This document shows positions 47,840 to 56,627 of a stretch of 64,000 nt of DNA, in pieces (position 1 is the stretch's first letter; each line of letters begins with the position of its first letter). This DNA comes from Lentisphaera profundi. GTDB lineage: Bacteria; Verrucomicrobiota; Lentisphaeria; Lentisphaerales; Lentisphaeraceae. The stretch covers positions 124,001-188,000 of the forward strand of contig NZ_CP117811.1 of NCBI RefSeq assembly GCF_028728065.1. The letters are read 5' to 3'. The notes beneath the pieces were generated by a model. The model was given only the letters and a program-made list of their open reading frames with translations. It was not told where the DNA came from and searched no databases. The position numbers and the translations under genes were made by a program.

Positions 47840-48700
47840 TTATTTACGGATGGGTAAAGTGCGATTGCCCTCACGTCCAAAACCCTGAACTGCAATATTT
47901 TGTGAGTCCAGTTTGATTGTTGCGTAGGAGCTTTCATCAGTATCCACCATGCCTTTGAGTGTGAGGTAGTGAATTCCTTTTTTAAGCGCATAATTTCCTT
48001 TGTGATTATGGCCATTGATGTAGGCTTTAACGCAAGAATACTTTTCAAGTAGGGTGATGACTTCTGCTGCATTCCATAAATTGTGGGGGTCTTGAGGGAA
48101 AATGGGGAAATGGCAAAAGAGAATGACTTTTTCATCATTATTCTGAGCTTCTTTTAAAAGCGACTCAATCCAGCTTATTTGTGGAGTACCAATAGCGCCA
48201 TTCCACTTGGGAGACTTAATTTTATTTGTCTCGTAATAGACTTCAGCTGCTTTGTAGGGCTCACTTCCTTTTGGATAGGCATGGAAACTGACATCATTGC
48301 CATCGAGGATAATAAAGCGCCAATTATGTTTTTTGAAATCATAGTATTTGGCCGGCATGCCCATTTTATTTGGGACGTCTTTTTTGTACTTGTCAGCGAC
48401 ATCAAAATCATGATTTCCCAGGACTTGATGATGGGGACTTTTGAGCTTGTTATAGATCGGCAGGACGTCATCAAAACTTTTGAAATCACGATCAATAAAA
48501 TCACCTAAATGAACGACAAATTCTAAATCCATGGTGTTGAGATGATCGACACATTTCGATAACTTTTGCTTAGATAAAGCGTATTTTCTGACGCCTTTCG
48601 ATTTTTGATTACAGTATTGACAATCAGCAATGGCGCCAAAGTTAACTGCATTGTCTTTCATACTAGAGCATGAAGAAAAAATGACTATGAGCAAAGTCAA
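47840..48700 (-). CDS. Metallophosphoesterase (ADP-ribose/CDP-alcohol diphosphatase-like), lipoprotein
   Basis: A 286-aa protein with a lipoprotein signal (IVIFSSCSS, Cys11 of the TTG start at 48700). The calcineurin-like motifs are FGAIADCQYC, VVHLGDFIDRD, QVLGNHDFD, ILFCHFPIFP and YINGHNHKGN. The D-x-Q form of the first motif and the pattern match Mn-dependent ADP-ribose/CDP-alcohol diphosphatases. The start codon is uncertain: TTG at 48700 is the only candidate seen before the lipobox. It acts at the membrane on phosphodiester or pyrophosphate bonds. Confidence 0.78.
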   Translation of the reverse strand: MTLLIVIFSSCSSMKDNAVNFGAIADCQYCNQKSKGVRKYALSKQKLSKCVDHLNTMDLEFVVHLGDFIDRDFKSFDDVLPIYNKLKSPHHQVLGNHDFDVADKYKKDVPNKMGMPAKYYDFKKHNWRFIILDGNDVSFHAYPKGSEPYKAAEVYYETNKIKSPKWNGAIGTPQISWIESLLKEAQNNDEKVILFCHFPIFPQDPHNLWNAAEVITLLEKYSCVKAYINGHNHKGNYALKKGIHYLTLKGMVDTDESSYATIKLDSQNIAVQGFGREGNRTLPIRK

Positions 48701-49123
48701 TTTTATGATATTGAAGATGGTGTTGATGATGTGACCTCAGTTTTAATTTTAATTTCAAAAGATTTATATAAAGAACACGCCTAATCGAAGCTTGAAACAC
48801 TTATTTATAAGTTTTTATCTTTATAAGTCAAAGTTTTCTCTAATTATCTGGTGCTCATTTCTATGAAGATAATTATAAAAGATAATGCATGAATATAAAA
48901 TTTGCTTATCAGCATTGCTTAAAAAATTCTTACAACACAAAGATCTGATTAAGTTATTTGATGAAGATTTTTCTTGGTCATGAACTTACCTAAATGATTG
49001 GATTTATGTGTGATATGCGACTGTCTTTGCCTAGTGAAAAGCTATCACGTATCTACTCATCGGTATATAAGGGATCTTAACATCTTAGATGTAAAAATCG
49101 TCTTATTATTTAATGTTTAAGGA
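48701..49123. other. AT-rich intergenic stretch without recognised gene
   Basis: No clear gene, terminator or repeat is seen. A 32-codon frame (48885-48983, MHEYKICLSALLKKFLQHKD and onward) is the longest with a plausible start and may be chance or a remnant. Confidence 0.4.
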
Positions 49124-50674
49124 TTAGTGATTTTTATTAGATGCTGAAGAAGATTTTTTTCTGAGTCTCTTTTGCAATTGAGCGGAATGGATATCTGCGG
49201 GTATGAGTTTCTGGGGCTGAATATCTTCATGTTTAAACATGGAGGGCGCTAGATCTTTTTTGAAATTAAGACCAATAAAATTGAGTGATGGTGGGCCGAA
49301 ATCGTCTTTGGGAAATTTAATTTTTTTCTCAGTTCGAATATTCCAAAAAGTCCCCCTAGCACCACAATGCTTACCCAAGCCTTTGCCACCTCCGCAACGC
49401 CACAAATCGCTACCGATACCAGCATCTAAATTTGAAAAAAGGTTTTCGTAGGGAGCCTGACGATGGTGATCGAGACTGAGGTTGAGTCCTCGGCCATTTT
49501 TGAATACATTGCCGCGATTGGCGTGACTGAGTCCTAAATCGTGAATAAAATGGGTTTGGAAATCAAAGTTTTCGAAAAGACAATCAAGTCCTGCGGAAAG
49601 ACCATGGTGCCCTGTATAGCCCATATGATTATTTTTTAATTTGAGTCGATCGGATTTAAAGACGAGATCCATCGCCGTACAAAACTGTCCATGCATATAG
49701 AGGCCGCTATCGCAGTTTTGAAAATGAACATTGCGAACCCAGCAATTAGCCACAGAATTTAAAGCAATTCCATTTTTGCCACGTTCGCTAAAATGACCTT
49801 GGTAGGCGGTGTTGGGAAAAGTTATACTTAAGTCTTCAACTCCGCTTTCACTTACAGATGGATTAAAAGTTTTAATGAAAGGATTCCAAGTTAATTTGAT
49901 ATCAAAAGGAAGGGGGCGTTCAATCAGAATTTCTTGTGTATTTACGGCGGTGATCTTTGTGGTGAATTTTGTTTTTACCGTTTTTTTCAAATTAGTGATG
50001 TCTCCGCTATCACCGGAATAGAGGTATTTGATTAGAGATTTGTTTTTGTCTTCCCTTAATTCGATGGTGATATACTGACCAACCTTGAGTTTTGCGGGAT
50101 TCGCAACAGAAATTGAATAAGAACCTCGCTCAGCTTCTTGGGTGATTTTTGAAATGAATTTTTCACGGTAGGATCCTTTTATCCAGATGAAACCACCTGA
50201 CCATGAGTAGTTGGAAGTGGCCTTGCCTGATGTGGTTTTCCCCATATTAGGGCGAACATCCTCAAGGTCGGGACGAAATTCGAGTATGGTTTTTTCTGGG
50301 CCAGCACCACGCAGTGCAATATTTGATTTTTTTATCCACAGAATATCACTTAAAATGTAGTGGCCAGCGGGAATGAAGATGACTCCACTTTCAGTTTGTT
50401 CGATAGCTTTTATGAAGGCCTGGGTGCCATCTTTACCCGAATTGGGGATGGCGCCATAATCGGTCACGTTTGTAGTAATGGGGACACGAGGAATCGCTTT
50501 TTCACCTGAATGATAGCCGGCAAAAGAGAAATCGGGGAGCTGACTCTTAGGCGTCCAAAGTTCACCTTCTTTGCCCCATAAAGAGGAATGTTGACCAACG
50601 CCCAAAAGCAATGATGATAGCTGGATACAAATAATAAAAAACTGTAATTTCAGGTTCAAGGGCGACTCCGGCAA
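49124..50674 (-). CDS. Secreted pectate-lyase-like right-handed beta-helix protein
   Basis: A 516-aa protein with a hydrophobic N-terminal segment (about 10-27). The start of the domain, VTDYGAIPNSGKDGTQAFIK then GVIFIPAGHYILSDILWI, is the classic Pectate_lyase_3 (beta-helix) signature. The coils continue (for example GVEDLSITFPNT, NGIALNSVANCWVRNVHFQN, DSGLYMHGQFCTAMDLVFKS). It probably acts on a polysaccharide outside the cell, as a lyase or hydrolase. It is divergent from the FG-GAP protein gene, with about 160 bases between them. Confidence 0.8.
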   Translation of the reverse strand: MPESPLNLKLQFFIICIQLSSLLLGVGQHSSLWGKEGELWTPKSQLPDFSFAGYHSGEKAIPRVPITTNVTDYGAIPNSGKDGTQAFIKAIEQTESGVIFIPAGHYILSDILWIKKSNIALRGAGPEKTILEFRPDLEDVRPNMGKTTSGKATSNYSWSGGFIWIKGSYREKFISKITQEAERGSYSISVANPAKLKVGQYITIELREDKNKSLIKYLYSGDSGDITNLKKTVKTKFTTKITAVNTQEILIERPLPFDIKLTWNPFIKTFNPSVSESGVEDLSITFPNTAYQGHFSERGKNGIALNSVANCWVRNVHFQNCDSGLYMHGQFCTAMDLVFKSDRLKLKNNHMGYTGHHGLSAGLDCLFENFDFQTHFIHDLGLSHANRGNVFKNGRGLNLSLDHHRQAPYENLFSNLDAGIGSDLWRCGGGKGLGKHCGARGTFWNIRTEKKIKFPKDDFGPPSLNFIGLNFKKDLAPSMFKHEDIQPQKLIPADIHSAQLQKRLRKKSSSASNKNH

Positions 50675-50834
50675 ATAAATGTTTTCATGATTTTGAATAA
50701 AAAGATACAGTATGAGTACAAATTTTTGTCTGTCTCTGTCTATTTAAGTGTAAACATAACATCTTTTCTTCGTATATGAATAATAAGAGATAAAAGTATT
50801 CTATAGAATTTGCTAAATTAAAAGGTTTTTAAAG

Positions 50835-51977
50835 ATGAATAAAATTTTATGCTTAGTGATATTTCTCGTATTAAGTACTCAGGCAAAATTGAAGTTTGAG
50901 ATGCGAGAGCTGTTTTCAGGAGCCAATGTGAATTCAGCTCAAGTGTGGGATTACGATGGTAATGGTCATGGAGATGTGATTTTTACAGCCAAGAATCAAT
51001 TAAATATTGCGATGGGTCCTGAATACAAAGTAAAAGTCGTACTCGAGATGCCAGCCGGTTTTCGCAAGCAGGCCATTCATTCGCGCTTGATGGATGTGGA
51101 TGGCGATGGCGATATGGATTTTGTGGGAACAGGCCAAGGGATTTATTGGCTTGAATGTCCAGACAATCCTAGAGATACTTGGTCCTTTCATCAGATCACT
51201 TTGGATTTCTCGGGCAGCCACTGCGTTTTAATTGCTGACGCCGATGAAGATGGCCAATTAGATATAGTAGTGAATAACTTTCAGCCGGCTGAATTTAAGC
51301 GTCACAAGGGACCCACAAAGAATCTTTATCCATCTTCAATTATTTGTTATCCTATACCGAATAAGCCAAAAAATCAGCATGAATGGAAGGCTTACCCCTT
51401 GGCAGATGGCGATGCTCCAGGCGGATCCCATTACATGTCAATGGCAGATATTGATGGCGATGGCCAACAAGAAATGTTTACGGGTGCGAAGGGAGAAAAG
51501 TTTAAAAATGGCAATTATTTCGCGATTTGGAAAGCCGGAAAAGATCGCTTAAAGCCCTGGGATAAAATTAAAGTTTTCAAGGACCAAATGGGTGCCACTC
51601 ACCTGTATGGAGCAGATCTAAATGTTGATGGCTTAAACGACTTAGTGGCCTCTCGCGGTCATGGCAAGGGACTCTTATGGTTTAAGGCGCCTGACTTCAA
51701 AGCGATAGAAATTGATGTGCAACTCGAGCGTCCGCATACGATGGATATTGCCGATCTCGACAATGACGGAGATATAGATATTTTGGCATGTGGCAATGAT
51801 TCAAAACGGCTCGAATGGTATGAGAATGATGGCAAGGGAAACTTTACGCGGCATATCATTAGTGAAAATCAGCAGGCTTATGATGTCAGTATTCGCGATA
51901 TAAATGGCGATGGAAAATTGGATTTTGTGATCGCCGGATGGCAGCAGCAGAGTGTGAGGATTTACTTTCAAAAGTAA
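50835..51977 (+). CDS. Secreted FG-GAP/VCBS repeat protein
   Basis: A 380-aa protein with a signal peptide (1-17) and about seven calcium-loop repeats: DYDGNGHGDVIF, DVDGDGDMDFVG, DADEDGQLDIVV, DIDGDGQQEMFT, DLNVDGLNDLVA, DLDNDGDIDILA and DINGDGKLDFVI. They would form a beta-propeller. Such proteins often bind carbohydrates or surfaces. It is the only plus-strand gene in a minus-strand region; a terminator-like hairpin follows the stop. Confidence 0.8.
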   Translation: MNKILCLVIFLVLSTQAKLKFEMRELFSGANVNSAQVWDYDGNGHGDVIFTAKNQLNIAMGPEYKVKVVLEMPAGFRKQAIHSRLMDVDGDGDMDFVGTGQGIYWLECPDNPRDTWSFHQITLDFSGSHCVLIADADEDGQLDIVVNNFQPAEFKRHKGPTKNLYPSSIICYPIPNKPKNQHEWKAYPLADGDAPGGSHYMSMADIDGDGQQEMFTGAKGEKFKNGNYFAIWKAGKDRLKPWDKIKVFKDQMGATHLYGADLNVDGLNDLVASRGHGKGLLWFKAPDFKAIEIDVQLERPHTMDIADLDNDGDIDILACGNDSKRLEWYENDGKGNFTRHIISENQQAYDVSIRDINGDGKLDFVIAGWQQQSVRIYFQK

Positions 51978-51995
51978 GATTCAAAAAGCCAGGCC

Positions 51996-52015
51996 AGTAC
52001 TCGGGGTACTTTTTT
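51996..52015 (+). terminator. Short hairpin followed by T run after the FG-GAP gene
   Basis: AGTAC, TCGGG loop, GTACT, then TTTTT. The stem is only 5 bp, but position and T run fit an intrinsic terminator. The rest of 51978-52244 has no gene. Confidence 0.4.
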
Positions 52016-52244
52016 GTAGTGAGTAATCTCATCAGCTTTAAAGTCACCCCCCCTTTTGAGGCGTCGTAGAGACATTTTTGTTCGTATCTTTCCCCATGAG
52101 CAATGACGGAAGCATGATTAGGCATATCAATAAACTTTTAATTAAACTAAGATTCACCTTCTTCCCTTTATTTTAAGTCAAGTATACAGGACTCAATTGC
52201 CTATATGGATGGGAAGAGGATAAAGAAATGGGAATTTTTAGTGG

Positions 52245-52952
52245 TCAATTAGGCTCGTGAAGAAGTGCATTGTAAACATTAGCTTCGTGAAGAAGCCTTA
52301 CACTACCATCGGCAAATCCCGTATTGTAGCGGGTGTAGAGTTCGTGGGTGTTTTCAGGTTCTAGGGTGGTGGCCCATTGGGTTCCCATGTGTGAATCGCC
52401 ATTAGCACCTAAAGATTTTTCTGCGTGATCATCGTTTTGCATAAAAGTTAAGACTTCACTACTCTTTCCAAGTGATGACATTTTGATGCTTTCACCCCAA
52501 GTTGTCCCTAGACCACTGAAAGCAAAACGTCCACTGGTGTTAGCGGTATTATATACATAGGAACGAGGATTGCGATCACCATTTCTGACTATGTCATCTG
52601 CGGGGCATTTAAAGGGGTTTTTCTTGGTGAATTGGGGGTAATTTGTTCGGGTAAGTTTAACTCCATCCTTTTGAGAGTCTGTTAAGGACACACTGAGGTA
52701 GTCAAAGAGCTGATCATCCCAGATGATTAAACTACTAGAGTGTTTGCGCTGAGGAACGAAATATTGGTCATTATCGTCCGTATAATTGTAGAGAGCATAG
52801 TTAAGTTGCTTGATTTGGCTTTTACATGAAGCAAGTAAAGCTTTTTTACGAGCATTGCTTAAGGAAGGTAAGAGTAAGCTACCGAGAATACCAATGATCG
52901 CTATGACCACCAGCAGTTCGATAAGAGTGAATGATTTGCGTGTAAAATACAT
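52245..52952 (-). CDS. Type II pseudopilin-like protein
   Basis: A 235-aa protein with the prepilin signature K-S-F-T-L-I-E-L then [38 protein letters not shown], and the C-terminal [18 protein letters not shown]. It has the same architecture as the proteins at 38335 and 44539 and lies next to sulfatase genes, not a secretion operon. Its function is unknown. No ECF-type motif of the GGTAA kind is seen upstream. Confidence 0.85.
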   Translation of the reverse strand: MYFTRKSFTLIELLVVIAIIGILGSLLLPSLSNARKKALLASCKSQIKQLNYALYNYTDDNDQYFVPQRKHSSSLIIWDDQLFDYLSVSLTDSQKDGVKLTRTNYPQFTKKNPFKCPADDIVRNGDRNPRSYVYNTANTSGRFAFSGLGTTWGESIKMSSLGKSSEVLTFMQNDDHAEKSLGANGDSHMGTQWATTLEPENTHELYTRYNTGFADGSVRLLHEANVYNALLHEPN

Positions 52953-53055
52953 AATGAGTTCCTGTCGCTAATATATGTTGATATTAGCTAATACAGAAAC
53001 AAAAAGATATTTTAAACTGGAAAAGTTAAATAACTTGGATATTTACTTTTCTACA

Positions 53056-53326
53056 GCTATTAATTTGACGACAATATAGATTGAATCTATGAGTCAAATT
53101 AAAGGTCGTCATCTCAATCTAATTCATTGTCGGATTAATAGCTTAAAGGTCTAAAGATTATTATTTTTGAAAAAAGGGGGCATGATTTACACCCTCGAAG
53201 AGGGCGAATTAATTGACCGTCTTCGATGATCTAATGATGGATAATCAATTCCTTGGGAGTGGGCTTTGCCTTCCCCCCAAGGCTAAAAACATAGCGCATC
53301 TTCGATGCTATTAATTTGACGACAAT
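53056..53326. repeat. 20-bp direct repeat flanking an intergenic segment
   Basis: GCTATTAATTTGACGACAAT occurs at 53056-53075 and 53307-53326, with about 230 bases between. The segment contains a CTTCGAAG-like small hairpin region (CCCTCGAAGAGGGCG) and no gene. It could be the trace of a small element or of a deletion or duplication. Confidence 0.5.
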
Positions 53327-53334
53327 CATGGATT

Positions 53335-54837
53335 TCAGATCTTTGTCGTGTTCTTATTTTTCTTACTTTTTTTCCCACTCTTTGATTTTTTATTCTTTTT
53401 TTGACTTTTTCCTTTGAGGCCACCATTGCTGCGATAGGAGCCATCAGCATATTTTTGTCCGGCTTCGCCAAATTCCTTGCCTAAGTAACTGTTTTGTAAG
53501 CTTTTATCCCATAGTTCGAAAATTTTGCTGGATTTACTGAGTACTTCAGGGTGGGCGGAAGCAATGTTTTTATTTTCGCCTTCATCATTACTACGATCAA
53601 AGAGCCCCCATTCACCTAGGATGAGGCCGGCTTCTTGAGCGTGTTGTTGGGAGAAGGCTCCTTCATAAACTCTCATGGCTTTAAATTTTTCTGTGAGTAC
53701 GACTTGGGAGCCATGGCTCTGGAATAAAAGAGGTTTTTCACGAGTGTTTTCCTTTTGAGTGAGGATGGGAAGCAAGCTCTGGCCATCCATGGCGTGGGGT
53801 GAGTGATAATCGATTCCCGCGGCTTCGAGTGCGGTGAGAAAGTAATCGGTGGTGCAGGCAATGGCATCCGTTTTTGAACCCTTGGCAACTCTGGCGGGCC
53901 ATTCGATGATGCCTGGCACGTGAATCCCACCATCAAAGAGGTGGCGTTTTGAAGCTCTAAAAGGGCCAGCGCTACCGTGTGAAACGGGTCCATTATCAGA
54001 AGTGAAGCAGAGCATTGTGTTATCGGCGATACCCATTTTTTTGAGTTCCGCACGTAGGCGTCCGACTTGTTTGTCCATATCGGCTAAATTGGAGTAATAC
54101 TGCCAAGCTTTACCGACAGAGGGTTCATAAGTAGATTGCCATTCAGGATTGCCAGATACTGGTGCGTGGGGGGTATTAAACCAGATATAAGTTGAGAAAG
54201 GAATTTGCTCATTTACTGCCTTTTTTATGAAGGGAAGGGCACGGTCCATAATAATGCGAGATGAATCACCCGCCATATTCTCAGTCACTCTCACGCCATT
54301 TTGGTAATAAGCATTATCGGATTCTGCAGCTTCTTTGCTTTCGGGGCCATAAGGGTTGAAAGTAGGGACACAGCTATGAACGGCAAACCAATCATCGACG
54401 CCATTATTTTGGGGAGCGGCCATGGGCATGCGAGTGCCTTTGCCGAGTTTGGGATCATCGACCATTTGTCCCAAATGCCACTTGCCAAAATGACCGGTTC
54501 GATAGCCATGTTTTTTGAGGACTTCGGGTAGGGTGATTTCCTCATCGCGAAGTGAGCCCTGATTCGCTTCCCAGATACCCGTGCGGAAGGGGTGGCGCCC
54601 GGTATAACAACTGAAGCGTGTGGGCGAACACACGGGGGCCTGAGAATAGAAGTTATTAAATAACATTCCATTTGTGGCCATGGCATTGAGATGGGGAGTT
54701 TTGAGATTTGTATTGTGGCCATAGGCCTCCAAATCGCCGAAGCCCATATCATCCGCCATAATAAAAATAAAATTGGGCTTTTGTTCTGCTAGAACTATGG
54801 TCGATAATATTATAAGTAAAGTAAATAATGGTTTCAT
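53335..54837 (-). CDS. Secreted sulfatase with lysine-rich tail
   Basis: A 500-aa sulfatase from the ATG at 54837 (AGGAG 10 bases before; the ORF start at 54876 would put 13 residues in front of the signal peptide). Signal peptide about 1-18, PNFIFIMADDMGFGD (Asp29, Asp30), formylglycine signature C-S-P-T-R with Cys70 and FSCYTGR, distal site FTSDNGPVSHGSAGPF. The C-terminal about 30 residues are Lys/Ser-rich. It is the last gene of a run of four minus-strand sulfatases (59964 to 53335), probably one transcription unit or a few. Confidence 0.88.
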   Translation of the reverse strand: MKPLFTLLIILSTIVLAEQKPNFIFIMADDMGFGDLEAYGHNTNLKTPHLNAMATNGMLFNNFYSQAPVCSPTRFSCYTGRHPFRTGIWEANQGSLRDEEITLPEVLKKHGYRTGHFGKWHLGQMVDDPKLGKGTRMPMAAPQNNGVDDWFAVHSCVPTFNPYGPESKEAAESDNAYYQNGVRVTENMAGDSSRIIMDRALPFIKKAVNEQIPFSTYIWFNTPHAPVSGNPEWQSTYEPSVGKAWQYYSNLADMDKQVGRLRAELKKMGIADNTMLCFTSDNGPVSHGSAGPFRASKRHLFDGGIHVPGIIEWPARVAKGSKTDAIACTTDYFLTALEAAGIDYHSPHAMDGQSLLPILTQKENTREKPLLFQSHGSQVVLTEKFKAMRVYEGAFSQQHAQEAGLILGEWGLFDRSNDEGENKNIASAHPEVLSKSSKIFELWDKSLQNSYLGKEFGEAGQKYADGSYRSNGGLKGKSQKKNKKSKSGKKSKKNKNTTKI

Positions 54838-54939
54838 GATTGTTTGCTCCTGTGTATAATATTTATACAAAATCATAAAGGTGATTTAGATGTACTATGA
54901 ATAAATATCAATTGAATATTGTTAAATAGAAATTGAAGA

Positions 54940-56478
54940 TCAATTAATTTTCTCAATCAGTTCGTCGTAGTGAGCCCAGCCCTTTTTACCAGGGTCATTT
55001 TTCTGGGCTTGCCCGGGCGTGCTACGACCATTATCAATAATACTCATGAGCTGTTTTTTCATGCGTGAGACAATCTCGGGGTTTTGATGCTGAAGGTTGA
55101 TAGTTTGGCTAGGGTCTTGATCGAGGTCAAAGAGCTGGATTGCAGCGGGGTTTTTGACGGGAGTAGAGAAGCCATCTTTGCGTTTGGAGCCGGCATGAGG
55201 ATCCATAACGAGTACCCATTTATTTTGGCGAATTGCAAACTTACCCTGATCGGAGTGATGGATGATAGCAGTCCTTTGAGTAGTATCAATATTTTGGCCC
55301 ATGAGTGCTGGATAAAAACTGACGCTATCTTCGCCCTGATTATCCTTGAGTTCTAGATTATTCATGTCGGCTAAAGTGGCAAGGAAATCGGTGGTGCAAA
55401 TAGTTTGATCAGAGACGCTGCCCGCTTTGATTGCCTTGGGCCATTGAACGAGAAAGGGGACGCGATGACCGCCTTCATAGAGGTTGCCTTTGATACCGCG
55501 GAAATGAGCGCTCGGATTATGGCCTACGGCTAAGAGTTGATCAATTTTTGCCGTGCCTGAGCAGCCGTTATCGGTGGTAAAAATGATAAGGGTATTATCA
55601 AAGATATTTTGTTCTTTCAGTGACTTAATAATTTGTCCGACGCGCCAATCGACTTCCATGCAGAAGTCGGCGTAGGCGTTGATATTGCTCTTGGCCTGGA
55701 AATCTTTGTGGGGGGTGACGGGTGCGTGGGGCGCATTCAAGGGGAAGTAGAGAAAGAAGGGCTTTTCTTTTTTGGCGTTTTTTTCGATATAATCGACGGC
55801 TTTATCAGTGACTTGATTGAGGACTTGGAAAACATCGAAATCACTACTAGCAAATCCGGGACGACAGGAGTGAAGTTTTTTGTTAGTTCCCTTTTTATCC
55901 TTGTGTATCACATCGAGTTCGGAAATGAGATTGCGGTTTTCAATGAAGCAGTGGGGAGGCATTCCCAAGGAACCCGCTAAGCCGAAATAATAATCGAAGC
56001 CGACATCAACGGGACCATTTTTTATGGGGGTGGTATGATCGACGTTATCACCCTTGGCCTTGGCTGAGCTACCGCTCGTTAAAGCCCAGTCCATGCCAAT
56101 ATGCCATTTACCAATGCAGGCGGTATTATAGCCTTGGCTTTTAAGTAGTGATGCCAGTGTCATGCGGTCGGGCTCAATAAGGGAGGCACCATAACCATTC
56201 TGGACGCCGTCTTTTAAACGTGTACGCCAGGCGTAACGACCCGTCATGATTCCATAGCGGGTGGGGGTACAAACGGATGAGTTTGTGTGAGAGTCGGTGA
56301 ACATCATCCCATTCTGGGCTAATGAGTCCAAATGGGGCGTCGGAAATTTACAATCAGGATTATAGGCTTTTACATCGCCGTAGCCCATGTCATCGGCAAG
56401 GATGTAAATGATGTTGGGTTTAGACTCAGCAAGGATCAGTGAGCTGAATATAGTGAGTAGGGTGAATAGTTTCTTCAT
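54940..56478 (-). CDS. Secreted sulfatase
   Basis: A 512-aa sulfatase from the ATG at 56478 (AGGAAAA before; the longer frame to 56625 runs through a REP palindrome and has no signal peptide). Signal peptide about 1-18, PNIIYILADDMGYGD (Asp29, Asp30), formylglycine signature C-T-P-T-R with Cys70 and YGIMTGR, distal site FTTDNGCSGTAKIDQL. No Lys-rich tail. It belongs to the run of four sulfatase genes. A REP pair lies between it and the previous gene. Confidence 0.88.
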   Translation of the reverse strand: MKKLFTLLTIFSSLILAESKPNIIYILADDMGYGDVKAYNPDCKFPTPHLDSLAQNGMMFTDSHTNSSVCTPTRYGIMTGRYAWRTRLKDGVQNGYGASLIEPDRMTLASLLKSQGYNTACIGKWHIGMDWALTSGSSAKAKGDNVDHTTPIKNGPVDVGFDYYFGLAGSLGMPPHCFIENRNLISELDVIHKDKKGTNKKLHSCRPGFASSDFDVFQVLNQVTDKAVDYIEKNAKKEKPFFLYFPLNAPHAPVTPHKDFQAKSNINAYADFCMEVDWRVGQIIKSLKEQNIFDNTLIIFTTDNGCSGTAKIDQLLAVGHNPSAHFRGIKGNLYEGGHRVPFLVQWPKAIKAGSVSDQTICTTDFLATLADMNNLELKDNQGEDSVSFYPALMGQNIDTTQRTAIIHHSDQGKFAIRQNKWVLVMDPHAGSKRKDGFSTPVKNPAAIQLFDLDQDPSQTINLQHQNPEIVSRMKKQLMSIIDNGRSTPGQAQKNDPGKKGWAHYDELIEKIN

Positions 56479-56546
56479 GTAAGTTTTCCTGTTTTGAGGT
56501 ATCCACAGATTATTCAGATGAACACAGATTGATTTTTTCTGGGTAC

Positions 56547-56617
56547 GCCAAGCACTAGCTTGGCATAAAAAAAGGGCGGGTTGTTTATCTAGAGCTTCGG
56601 CCAAGCTGGTGCTTGGC
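56547..56617. repeat. Inverted REP pair (BIME-like) between two sulfatase genes
   Basis: Forward REP GCCAAGC-ACTA-GCTTGGC (56547-56564, preceded by GGGTAC) and reverse REP GCCAAGC-TGGT-GCTTGGC (56600-56617, followed by GTACCC) face each other. The pair separates the 56628-58223 gene from the 54940-56478 gene and may act in transcript processing or termination. Confidence 0.75.
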
Positions 56618-56627
56618 GTACCCATAC

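Noticed and set aside
54291-54752. 153-aa open frame inside a sulfatase gene
   Set aside because: It is in another frame of a sulfatase with all motifs, and shows no domain of its own.
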